Source of the DNA: Strongylocentrotus purpuratus
Lineage: Eukaryota > Echinodermata > Echinoidea > Camarodonta > Strongylocentrotidae
Assembly (NCBI RefSeq): GCF_000002235.5
Contig: NW_022145609.1
Location: 23,300,408 to 23,364,407, forward strand
DNA length: 64,000 bases
Reading direction: 5' to 3'
Under the pieces are notes generated by a model that did no database searches, was not told the DNA's origin, and was given only the letters and a program-made list of their open reading frames with translations. The position numbers and the translations under genes were made by a program. Numbering within the stretch: the stretch's first letter is position 1; each line of letters starts with the position of its first letter. Shown here piece by piece: positions 1 to 12,300 of the stretch.

Positions 1-2290
1 TTTTTTAGAAAACTTCAAAGCTGTAACTCCTGAAGTGCGACAATGCAAATCCAAAAATCAGTTAGTCAAAGAGAACCGAAACAAAGGAGAACCATACTAT
101 TCAGAAAAATCAAATAGATTTGAGCCAGGTAGGAAATATTGATTGTCATACTTTGAGTGACGAGGATTGGATTTCTTTGAGATCACAATTTTATGACCAA
201 GCCAGTTTGCTATTGCAAAGGGAGTGGCTAGCTAGACACATACATGGAGAAATTTAGAAGAGTGTCGAGCAAGAGGCCAAGAGACTGCCCAATATGAGTA
301 TATAATTTAACACAGACTTGTTTGCAGCCTGTCATCGGTGTGGGGCTCTTTGGTGCTTCAAGCATTTTAAAAGGAGTGAAGAGTGTTGTCCATCATACTG
401 CAAGAGTTCCTGATTTCAGTGTGCCAGTGGCATTCAAGATAAATGAATCCATAGGAGATGATGTAAATTCAAACCTGTACCTCCTAAAGTGCAACAATGC
501 ACATCCCAAAACTGATTAGTCAAAGAAAACCGAAACAAAGGAGAAACATACTTTAACAAAAAATCAAACAGACTTGTGCTGGGTAGGAAATACCTCTACA
601 AACCTAGTTCTAAGTCATCAAGAAGTCACAAACTGTGACAAACACATTGATTGTCATACTTTGAGTGACTAGGACAGGATTTCTTTCACAATTCTATGAC
701 CAAGACGGGTTTGCTATATTGCAAAGGGAGTGGCTGGCTAGACATATGCATGTAGCTTACAGAAGAGAGTGGAGCAAGTGGCCAAGAGGCATATTAGCCC
801 TTGGTAGGCCTTGGATCTTTGCTAGTCCCTGCGACCACGCACTTTTTCGGCACAATGTACGACAATACTCTGTAAGATGGATGTACTCCAATGGAAAAAG
901 AAGAAGTCCCCCAAATATACTCAATTATCATGTTAAGTATGTATTGTTCTTTATTGTATGTTTATGTGGCTATTGTAATATTTTGATGTTTTTCTTTCTG
1001 CGTTGTTATACATGGCTGTTTTTATGAGTTTTGTGGAGATAATTGAATTGAATTGAGCAAAAGAGTGCGGAGCAAAAGGACAAGACCCATATAAGGCACA
1101 TCTCCTATGTCCTGCCAAGTCCTTCTCAAAATGGACAAACCATACCTGTGTGTGAAAAACCTTCCACAGCACCGTTAACATCTCGGACTGCTCAGTGCGT
1201 CCTATAGTTGATAAGAAAGAATCAAGGCATGGTTTCTTAGGTGAAGAGAAACGAGAGGGAAGACAAAAGCATGAGCCAATGAAAAGACAGAAAATAAACA
1301 GACATTTGCAACTAAGTCTGTGTGTAATTCACATTACTGCAGGGCAACACAAAGTGCTGTTACTTGTCCAAGAACAAACTGTCTTGGATGTTTGACAAGG
1401 AGAACCCTGGGCTTGCTTTCATACTCTCTGTATATCAGAGTTATGAGAGGAAACAAGCTTCAAATCCCAAGGTCAAAGAAAGACAAGTGTGGAATTTGTG
1501 AAACATGTACCGCAAGATGTACAGCAAGACATCAGAAAAATTGGCACATCTCCTATATCCTGTCAAATCCTTCTCAAAATGGACAAACCATACCTGTGTG
1601 TGAAAAACCTTCCACAGTACCCTGAACATCTCAGACTGCTCAGTGCATCCTACAGTTGAGGAAAAAGAATCAAGGTATGGGTTTTAGGTGAAGAGAAACG
1701 AGGGGGAAGACAAAAGCATGAGCCAATGAAAAGACAGAATTTGTTGAGCACTTGCAACAATTTCTGTGGTTCAATTGTGCCGTTACTTGTCTGCAGATCT
1801 GTTCAAGAACAAAATGTTTCGAATGTTTGAAAAAAATAACCGTGGCCTTGCTTCAAACTCTCTGTGTACCGGGGTTATGAGAGAAAACAAGCTTAAAATC
1901 CACAGGCCAAAGAAAGACAAGTGTGGAATTTATGAAACATACCGCAAGTCATCAGAAGATCAAAATAATCAAATGAATGTGGACAAGAAGCGTATTAGGC
2001 ATATCTCCAATGTCCTGCCTAATGCTTCTCAGAATGGACGAACAATACCTGTGTGTGAAAAAACCTTCCACAGCACCCTCAACATCTTGGATTGCCAAGT
2101 GCGCACCATAGTTGATAAGAAAGAATCGAGGCATGGTTTCTTAGGTGAAGAGAAACAAGGGGGAAAACAAAAGCATGTTGCGCATGTTGCGCTATTCATA
2201 AATACAACTACAATCTTAGTAGTTCTACTACTAGAACTATGTGTACATTGCGTGCGGTTTGTGTGGTTGTGGATTGTGTGTTAATGAGTG
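1..2290 (+). repeat. Tandemly amplified, broken transposon-like coding fragments
   Basis: A roughly 450-nt unit recurs at about 1097, 1546 and 2000. Each copy has the same decaying coding text (SQNG-TIPVCEK-T, then VDKKESRHGFLGEEK). Intervening halves at about 1320-1540 and 1746-1995 share SHYCRA, KPKKDKCG and GIYETY-type text. A second unit recurs at 35-240 and 487-745 (LREW-LARHMH text). The VCEKTFHSTL and PKKDKC words resemble the N-terminal part of uncharacterised transposon-derived proteins of invertebrates; I cannot name the family. All copies have stops and frameshifts. They lie in an EIF2D intron, opposite to that gene. Confidence 0.5.
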
Positions 2291-2539
2291 GTATGACATA
2301 GTCCATTCATCAATTATTTCATTCACAAAGTGTCAGCCAGTTTTTATTTGGATTTGTACTCTTGTAGGGCTATTCTTGCATCGCAATTTTAAGCCACTCA
2401 ATGAGCGACCCCCCCCCCCCAATTTCCCTAAATCAAACGATGCATCCTATGGTCTTCCTCCTGCTGCAGTGAGATCTGCAAACGAGAAAGTTGAGGTTTT
2501 AGGAGAAAATTTTTCTTTGACTCCATAACTCGGCAAGAA

Positions 2540-3551
2540 GCGACATGAGCCGTATGGCGCATACAGCAGCAAGCTGCGAGCTAAAATCAGACGTTATGCG
2601 GCTGAAAATGGAGTCGCAGCAACTCGCCGAAAGTTTTCAGCAGAATGAAAGAAAGCAATCAATGAGAGCAGCAATCGTGGCATGAAAGATGCCTATGTCA
2701 AGGCAAGCAAGTCAGACGAGACCCCGGAAGCTCTGCCAAAAGGAACGAGAAAAAAGAATGGAATGAAATGGCGAAAGCATTTATTGGTGCCGTTTGAAAA
2801 AGTGGTGGCAGCATCAGCACAAAGCTGGTGTTGGCTGGCACCACAGGGCTCCTTCAAGCAGCTGAACCTCCCATTCTAGATGAATATGGGGGTTCCGTCA
2901 CCATCCACAAAACGTGGGCAAGATCCCTCCTTGACAGAATGGGATACACCAAGAGGAAAGCGACAAAGGGTGTAAAGGCTCGCCCTGACGATATCAACCA
3001 AATGGCCAGAAGATTTCATAGGAGGATTGGTCGCCGGATGGGAAAGTTTGACATTCCCGACTAGCTCATCATCAACCGAGATCAGACTGCTGTTGATGTG
3101 ATACCAGCTACATCTTGGACCATGCATCCAGAGGGAGATCCGACAGGTGCCCATCAAGGGAAGCGAAGACATGCATCAATACACCTCTCTCTTAGCCTGT
3201 AGTCTGAGTGGAGAGTTTTTGCCTCGTCAGATTATCTACCTAAGCAAAACTGTGCAGTGCCACCCTCCAGTAAAATTCCGGCCACAGTGGGTCATTTGGC
3301 ACACGGAGAGCCATTGGAGTAACAGTGACACCATGCTCCGGTATTTGGACAAGATCATCATCCAATATCTCACGCAGACGAAGGAGAAGATGGGTCTACT
3401 CAATGTCAAGCCACTCCTCATCTTTGATGTCTTCAGGGCTCACCGCACTCGGGACGTTCTCACAAAGCTGAATGACATGGGATACATGTACGTCTTTATT
3501 CCAAGTACATATTTTATACCCTTTCCAGGACCTACACAACAGTATTGGTAA
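2540..3551 (+). pseudogene. Degenerate Tigger/pogo-type DDE_1 transposase
   Basis: One reading frame, interrupted by stops (near 2648, 2792 and 3062) and a frameshift near 3150, carries the order of a Tigger-like transposase. It has an N-terminal helix-turn-helix part (RRYAAENGVAATRRKFSAE, INESSNRGMKDAYVK), then a CENPB-type segment (TWARSLLDRMGYTKRKATKG), then the start of the DDE domain (LIINRDQTAVD with the first catalytic Asp, SWTMHPEG). It continues with SGEFLPRQIIYLSKTVQCHP, HWSNSDTMLRYLDKII and LLIFDVFRAHRT with the second Asp. Text is lost after about 3530, before the third acidic residue. Inserted in the last visible EIF2D intron; inactive. Confidence 0.8.
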
Positions 3552-3765
3552 GTAGATTTAAATTGTTGATTTAGTGTTGATTTATACCCTTCCACCTGGC
3601 ACTGTGAATAAAATAATAATGCACCACTTGTATTCTTTTGATTGAAGCCAATTTTTCATTAAAAACTGATGTGTTATATTCAGCAGCTTTGAGTGAGTAT
3701 AATCACCAAAAAACACTAGGTATTTTTTAACAACATTTTTTTTTTCTTTTCTCGGCTGTGTCTAA
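3552..3765. other. Intron sequence between transposase relic and element end
   Basis: AT-rich, with a T-run near 3738. No exon or RNA gene is visible. Confidence 0.5.
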
Positions 3766-3806
3766 AAAAATGAAGGTGCATCTTATACGCGGAGACATAC
3801 GGTACC
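3766..3806. repeat. Terminal-repeat-like end of a Tigger/pogo-type element
   Basis: The stretch contains GGTGCATCTTATACGCGG and ACATACGGTAC. A GTGCGTCTTATA-plus-TACGGTA pattern is typical of terminal sequences of Tigger-like elements in animal genomes. A partial counterpart (GATGCATCCTATGG) occurs near 2440, on the other side of the broken transposase, so the two may bracket one element. Its right end meets the EIF2D exon 9 donor. Confidence 0.4.
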
Positions 3807-3895
3807 TGTAGTCATTTTGATCTATTAAGCTCTCATTCTTGATGTAAGCTGTAATGGCATTCCTGACATCTTCCTTGGTCATCCAATCACCTCTC
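3806..3895 (-). CDS. EIF2D: EIF2D coding exon 9 (last visible exon)
   Basis: A 90-nt exon reading GDWMTKEDVRNAITAYIK and NESLIDQNDY after a CATCAG acceptor. Its fit to the conserved region after the winged helix is good (human GSEVRTIVINYAKKNDLVD). The donor is weak: exon-end CAG followed by GTACCGTATGT. These bases coincide with the end of a terminal-repeat-like sequence (3766-3806) that looks like the edge of a Tigger/pogo-type element, so the donor may be transposon-derived. GTATGT four bases further is a possible alternative donor, but it would change the phase. Confidence 0.85.
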
Positions 3896-6800
3896 CTGAT
3901 GGTCAAAACAAAATGGAGATGGACAAGATGAAATTAATAGTTTGAGAGAGAGAGAAAGGGAGAGGGAAATGGTGAGAGAGAGAGAGATTTTGCTCTAAAT
4001 TTAACGGACCAGTTCCTCTTGTTTTTCTGCTTCTATTAAAAGCAACTGAATATCATGGTGAACTTCCCCTTTAAGAAAAGTTAGATAGTACCACGTAAGC
4101 CAAAATATCACCTCGAACAATTACACCATCCTCTGAACTTACTTGTATCCACTGTGTTGGAGTACTGGTGCTTGGTTGGGCATGACTGAATAGAACTGCC
4201 TGATCTCTGGTGGTCCTTCGGGTGCCTTTGAGCTGGAGGATGGGTTGGACGACGCTGCATCCGTCTGCTCATCGGAATCACCAGAATCAACAAGAGGTAC
4301 AAAGGACCTTAGCCTATGGACAAAGTTGGGGGCAAGCATTAATAAGTCTGAGCACACTTTGGTATAAAGTTGAACATCAACATAATGGTTTGATTGGGTG
4401 AATAACACCGGCAAAACAGCTGTCTGGGCCGGGAACGCCATGATTTAATATGATTCTTGAATGAATAGAACTGCCTGATCTCTGGTGGTCCTTCGGGTGC
4501 CTTTGAGCTGGAGGATGGGTTGGACGACACTGCATCAGACTGCTCATCAGAATCACCAGAATTAAGGAGGGGTACAAAGGACCTTATTCTATAGGGGAAA
4601 GTTGGGGGTGATTCCAGGGTACAGACAATGAAAAGGTGAAGACTGGATGATATTGAAGATTCCAACAACAACAACAACGGAAAATCAGAAATAACAAAAT
4701 TATATATTTTTTGCTATCAAGGTTCTTCTCCCTCGGAGCAAAACGCAAAATACATTATGGATAGGCCATTACAAGACGTGGATAATTGATTGAGACAAAT
4801 GCTCATGTACCCTTCACAGCTCATTTTATGTATGTAATTACCAAAGAAGAAAAAAGAAGTCAGTCAGTCACTCAATAGTGTCTGACCGTGAAGTCTAGCA
4901 AGTAAACATGTTTCCTTGCATAATTTGCATATTAGGACATTGCTAACGTCTAAATGTCACAGATAGGACATACATGACATATTCATAATTCCTGCAAAGT
5001 TCTACAGAATTTGATGTTAGCTGCAAAAGGGTTATAGTATCTTTAAGATTGGATTTGATTTTAAAGCTATGAGTTGATGCCTTCTGGCTCTCATCAGGGG
5101 GTGTTTCACAAAGCCTTTTTTCAATGACAAATGAAAAAAATTCAGTGACAAATCTGCTGATAACCAATCAGAAGCAAGGATTTCACTAGCTCGTAACAAA
5201 AACTGTCATTTGTCACTGATGACAGGTTTTGTGAAACGCCCCCCAGATGAAACACTATCCAATGACTCACTCATCATGGTCTTTGTAGACCGCTGTGATG
5301 CTGTCCACACCCTTGCTCAGCTCCCTCACGTCCAGGAGACGTCTCTCCTGCATGGCGCGCAGGAACTTGGACAGCTTCTTGTAGCTCGACTTCTTCAGAT
5401 CCAGAGTCTTCCCTTCTGGACTAACATCAAGGTAAACATTTTCAGTCAAATCTGTCTACTACATGGAATAAGAGAAAGTGGCCACCATATACAGGTGGTC
5501 TTTCTAGACCGATTCTACAATATACACTTCTCTTTCTTGAGGGAGACAAAAATGCATGGCCATTATAGACAGGTGGACTTCTTCAGATCCAGAGTCTTCC
5601 CTTCTGGACTAACATCAAGGTAAACATTTTCAGTCAAACCTGTCTATTACGGCCACCCAATGGAAACAGAGAAAGTGGCCACTGTATGCAGGTGGTCTTT
5701 CTAGACAGGTTCTTCAATATACACTTCTCTCTCTTGTTCTCTCTCTCTCTCTCTCTTTCTTTCTCTCTCTCTCTCTCTCTCTCTCAAAAATGCATGGCCA
5801 CTATAGAGAGGTGGCCATATATCAAGTCACAAAGAGTCTTCACATTATCATGATTCAATAGCATAATTTACTAATTTTTAGAAAAACAGAACATTATCAA
5901 TGATAACAATTGGGAAAAACTGAAACCGATTGATTCCTAAATTCCCCAACTATATTGTTATAATTAAATTAAATTAAATTTTAAGTGAATGTAAATCGTT
6001 ACAAAGCAATGAATTGGCTCTATATACCATTCCACACATTTATGTGTTATTTTCATGGAAAAAACAGTTGGGATAATTAAAAATTTGGGAGTCACACATT
6101 GACGCCTTCAAAGAAAACCATAAATATCTTTGTGGTTTGAGAACTTTTACATGATTTTTGGCATGTTAGAGGGTTAGTACAGTAGAAGGAATATAATAAG
6201 AAACATTTCATACAAAAATTAGGCAATTTTTTAAAATCAACCTTCAACAATGTTACCGGTTCACTTCAAAGGCGATGTATTTAACTCACCAGGATGTCTG
6301 CATATAATTCCTATATAATGAGCTAGTCAGCAAAGGCAAGTCTGAGGGCTTCACTTTCTTCTTGACGCTATGCAATAAACACTGGTAGAGACATTCATCC
6401 ATGGCGTCTGTATTACAAGATCATTATGTAAAAAGAAGAGGGAAAAAAAGGGTCCTTTAAATGGGATGGGAATGATGATTTCATCAACATGTAATTTATG
6501 ATTGTTCGGTTTATTTCTAATACTCCCTCTCATTCTCAGATTATTTTAGACTTCAAACTTTTTCAGTATTATTATGAAGATTTAAAAACATCTACGGCCC
6601 ATGATAGATTAGCTCAGACCTTTTTATAAGCTATGAAGCAGCAAATCAAGAAGTTTGATAACATCTTTAAAAAAAATCAATAACTTTTTATTCAGACCCC
6701 CCCCCCCAAAAAAAGAAGAATATACTTGAGAAAAAAGAAAAGAAATGGGGAAGATTTCTGCACATATTGTGTCCATTTTTGTTATATAACCACATTGCGC

Positions 6801-8912
6801 TTGATTCCAGGAATTCAATAAGGGAAATTGGTAAGCCTACAATCCTTAAAATGGCAAGATGTAACACATTGAGAGGTTCCAAATTTTGTCAAGCTTTTGA
6901 CGAAGTTCATACCCATGTATTTGTTTTCAGAGACATGACATTTTATTACCACAATGCAGCAATAAAAGAAAGACACTTTTGTTGCCAATTTGAAGAATGA
7001 CATGTGATCCTTGAAATAAATCCTGTCCTTCACATTCCTAATACACAGCATCAGCAAACATCTTCCAGCTCATATATCATCATCACCACCACTCACCTAC
7101 AGGTGAGACTCCATCCCCTTCATCTTCTACCGGTTCCGGCTCTCCTCCGACTGCTCCTGCATCCAGGGACAGACCAACTAAATCCTCCTTTAAACCACCT
7201 CCTTCTCCGTTTCCTTCACATACATGTCCACCATCAATGGCACTTTGGCTCTCTAAGCCTTCAGTTCTTTCCATATTCTCATTATTATTGTTACTTCCCG
7301 CAGAGTTCTGGGCGGCGATGGCACTTTCACCCGGAGGTGGAGAGTCTCGACTGATTGGGTTGATTTGCGGTGGTTTTAGTTTACCACCGCTTTCCCTGTT
7401 GAAGGACAAGGAAAGTGAATACTAAAACTTATTCTTCATTCACAGAGTCTGTTTTGCACAAAGCTATGGTCTCCCAGGTAAGGAAGACAGATTCTGTGAC
7501 CAAGGAAGTTACAATAAGAATTAGCTAACAAGACATTGATAGGTTTTAATTTACATTTTCTGAATGATTTTTATTAATAAATTGCATTATTTCAGATGAA
7601 ACAACTCTTATACAAAAGTCTACTTTCATGTCGCAGAGTATGCATAGACAGAAAATGGGAGAGATGATATGTACATAAATATGAACACATAACTTGCAAA
7701 CTGACAGAGAGATAACAAGTACCGTAGTGGAAGAAAAAGAGATAGAGAGAGAGAGAGAGAGCAACAGAGACAAAGAGTTTGACAGACAGACACGGAGAGA
7801 GAAAGAAACAGAGACAAAGATAGAAAGAGAGAGAGAGCGAGAGAGACAAAGACAAAGAGACACAGAGAGAGAGACAGAGAGAGAGACAGAGAAACAGAAT
7901 ACAATGTATTTTTTTTACCACAGATGATCCCCTATACAGTGCAGAGTGAGTACTCCTTTTCCTTTCATTGCTCTACCCAGCATATCTTCTGAGGAGACAG
8001 ATGCTGTTCCTATGGCGACTGGAGCCAAGTTACCAACGACATTCACACTGCATAGTTGTGATTTCTCCAGAGGGGGAAGTCCCGTCTCTGCGAAGACTAC
8101 ACCTGGTAGCATTAGATCTGCAGTAGGGTAATCAATTTAATTCATAAGGTCATCATCATCATCACTGTCAATATGACTTAAAGGAAACCAAAACCTTCAT
8201 ACCAAGTTACTTTTATTGTAAAGTTTAAGATATTTGAAAAATATCAGTGAAAATTTGAACAAAATCGGGCAAGGAATAAGGAAGTAAGAGCTTTTTGAAA
8301 TGACTAGTCACTACAGGGCGGTATTCAATTTGATGACATCATCTGTGGACAACTCTCCATGCCTTTTGTACATCAAATTTCATGTTTTTCCTTCTTTCTT
8401 GTGATTGAGATAATGTACTCCCCTGAAAGCAAGATATAGAATGCAAAATGATATTCTACTTCACATGTTATGAAGTCGGATCAAGAACACGAATACATAC
8501 CAAAAAAACAAAAAAATTGTGAAATTTTATGTACAAAAGGCATGGAGAGTTGTTCACAGATGATGTCATCAAATTGAATACCGCCCTCTAGTGACTAGTC
8601 ATTTCAAAATGCTCTAACTTTCTTATTCCTTGCCCGATTTTGTTCAAATTTTCACTGATTTTATTCAAATCTTTTAAACTTTACAATAAAAGTAACTTAG
8701 TATAAAGGTTTTGGTTTCCTTTAACATCATTTTTATAATGGCCACAATTATAATTATCATCATTATAAATAATCATACCGCTGCTTCTGTTGCTACTACT
8801 ACTACTACTAACACTACTACCACTACCATTAGTATTACTACTACTATTATTATGACAGGTGGTGCTACTGCTACTACTATTGATACTATTGCTACTTTTA
8901 TGATTACTTTTT

Positions 8913-8954
<42 letters not shown>

Positions 8955-9261
8955 ATTTCTACTACTAGTACTACTTCTTCTATATACTACTACAACTACT
9001 AGTACTAGTCCTATAGTTCCTCTTCTACTACTACTACTGCTTCTATTACTACTACTACTACTTACTACTACTTACTACTACTACTACTTACTACTACTTA
9101 CTACTACTACTACTTACTACTACTTACTACTACTACTACTTCTACTATTACTACTACTACAACTTCTACTACTCCTACTCCTACTCCTACTCCTACTACT
9201 ACTATCACTATTAATACTAGTACTTATTATACTACTACTTCTACCACCACTACCACTACTT

Positions 9262-9305
<44 letters not shown>

Positions 9306-12300
9306 TTCACTATTAATACTAATACTTAAACTACTACTTCTATTACTACTACTTCTACTACCACTTCTATCACCACTACCACTACCACTAATACTACTAC
9401 TACTACAACTTCTACTACTTCTACTACTACTACTACTATCACTATTTATACTAGTACTTATACTACTACCACTTCTACCACCACTACCACTACCACTACC
9501 ACTACTTCTACTACTACTACTGCTACAACTCTAAATACATACCTGCTCCACCAGCCATCTTCTCTATAACAGGGGCGTATGTACTAAGACATGGCAGCAA
9601 TGATGGACATTTCCAGAGTGTGTAAACTGTGGTAAAAAAAATTAACATTAGATAAAGTAAAGATTCTAACACGTTTTCTCTTCTAAAATGTTTTATACAC
9701 ATTATTTTTAATTTACAGCACTGCATTTAATGACTTTTGTCACAAAATTATAACTTGAGAAAGTGGTATGTAACTTTGTCAAAGTCGACCACCTGTTACA
9801 ATACAACAAACAATAGCAGCATATAAGTTGCTATGTCAGACACGTCAGACTAAACAGTCGGCTAAACAAATAAACCCAGTTCAGCACATGCTCATAATAG
9901 AATTGCATGCTTTCATACATGTACAATACATCATCATTGCCTTTGTTTTCCTGGTGATGCTACAGCATGTCTGACATAGCAATTTGTATGTTGCTATTGT
10001 TTGTTGTATTGTAACAGGTGGTCGACTTTGACAAAGTTACATACCACTTTCTCAAGTTAGCTCATTGATAACTGACAGGTGTCACAAGGAGAATGAGATC
10101 TGGAGGATTTTTAGGGAGGAGCTTAGCAAGTTTGAAGAAAAAAACAGATATTACAAAAATATTTAAAAATCTATGAAACACATTCAAAAATTTACATATC
10201 AAAATATGAGATGTATGCAGGACTACACACCAACAGGAACAAACTTGCATTTGGATGCCAGGGGCCTTTTAAAGGCAGGAGCCATTTAAAGCCAATACAT
10301 TTATGAACATAATGCAATCACTGCATGCACATATGTACGACATCTACACAGGGCTCAAATTAATTTTTTGTCCACGGGGGCTCTTCCCCCGAAAAAAGAG
10401 CCCCCGTGAGCCTTCTCACGGGGGCTCTTTTATTACTGACGGGGGCTCTTTTTTATACAAATATCCATTGAATTGGTACCTATGATACTCCTCAATTATT
10501 TGCTATTTCATCATTATCATTTCAATCAGCATTTTCCCTCTTACAAATTTACAAGCTACATAGCTGTTACTGGCCTGTGTATATAATATATACGCATACA
10601 ACATTGATCTTTATGATGTCTTTAACGTGACATATCTTCTTCTCCCCTTGCAAACGTAAAAGAAAACATGGTCATTAAAAGGGATTAAGCGACAAATAAT
10701 GATTGTGATTCAAATTGATGCGAATATTTGTTTGAATAAGCACTGCTATTCACCCGAATCTTCTTTGTAAAAACAACTTTTACAAATCTCAGCCATGCTT
10801 ACTGAGTTGAGACGTTTCATTCAATTTAAAATACCCATTACATAATACACTTCTCCTAATCTCAAAGTGATCTTACAGCACAGTGGCAGAATTGCATGGC
10901 TGAGATTTGTAAAAGTCGTTTTTACAAAGAAGATTCTGGTGAAAAGCATTGCTTATTCAAAAAAAAATCCTTGCATCAATTTGAATCACAATGATTATTT
11001 GTCGCATGGTCCTTTTATTAAATAACCTTGTTTTCTGTTTTGTTTGCAGAGGGAGAAGAAGCTATGTCACGTTAAGAAATCATAAAGATCAGTTGTATTA
11101 TGCGTATATACATATGATACCAGAACAAATGTTGATTATCAGAATGTCATTTTGGAATACCTCTATACAAATACCACATTGTCTTTAGCCCGTATCAGTA
11201 TTAGTATGATCCAATATAAAGCTATTATTCTTTATTTAATTCAGTATAATGCTTTTCCTCAAAAATAGTTTTGCTATTTTTTTAGGGTTGAGACGCTAAA
11301 AAATGGTTTCAAATGTACATTACACGAACCCTGAACCATTGCAAAATGATGGTGGTTCTCTCTCTCTCTCTTTATTTTAATCATGCATTATCAACTACAT
11401 ATAAAGCAGCAACCAAAAACTTAGGGTTATCTGAGATAGGTGAAAGTAAGAGTTAAAAAGAAAGTCATGCTAAAACGGCGCTTCACTTCCCCCCGCCCCC
11501 TGAAAAAAATAAAATAGATTAGTAGTCCTCCTCTCCAGAATCCCCCTCCCCCCGCTTTAATATCACATTTTCACTTGGCAGCCCAAGGGGGCCGGGGGTG
11601 GGGGGGTGGGAGGAGGGGGTTAAACCCCCTACCCCCCCCCCCCCGCCGTAGATCTGCCCATGTTACCATATCATTCCACGCAGGGGCGGCGATCCCGGGG
11701 GGACGGGGGGGGGACACGTCCCCCCCCCCCCCTCAATTTTTTTAGGGGGGGATCGCCCCCCCCCCCACCTGGAAATTTGAAAAAGTGCAAAACAAATTGT
11801 ATAGCATATACTGAATAATGACTGCAACACACTTTTAGGCTCTGGAAGGCCCAAGAGTGCAGCGTTTAGACTAATAAAATTGCAAAAAAAATCTCGCTCG
11901 GTCGCTACGCTCCCTCGCATAACATCCTCGTAAAAAAAAAAATGGATTTCGTCCCCCCCGGTCATTAACGGAAATCGCCGCCCCTGATTCCACGACATTT
12001 TGGTCTTCCTCTTCCCCTTAAAAGGGACTTTTATATTTGCATGGACGTGGACGTGGACGTGTTACGTCCTTTTAAGGCACTGGTAATCACATGTGACGTC
12101 CTTTTAAGCACTGGCAGTGCCTTAAAAGGAGGTCACACGTTGCAGTCCACGTTCTCATCGTGCAAATCTAAAAGTCCCTAATATTGATTTACTGGTCGAG
12201 GTTCATTATTTGCTGACAACGAAAAACTTCTCCAGGCCATGACCATGTTTCTGCCCTTGCCCGATCGCCTCCAGCTCCAGCAGACATGGCGCGGCAGCGT

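Noticed and set aside
7546..7921. Ser/Leu-rich frames on the minus strand
   Set aside because: They only translate the GA/CT microsatellite; no start context, splice sites or family match.
8711..8968. Thr-rich open frame
   Set aside because: Translation of the (ACT)n array.
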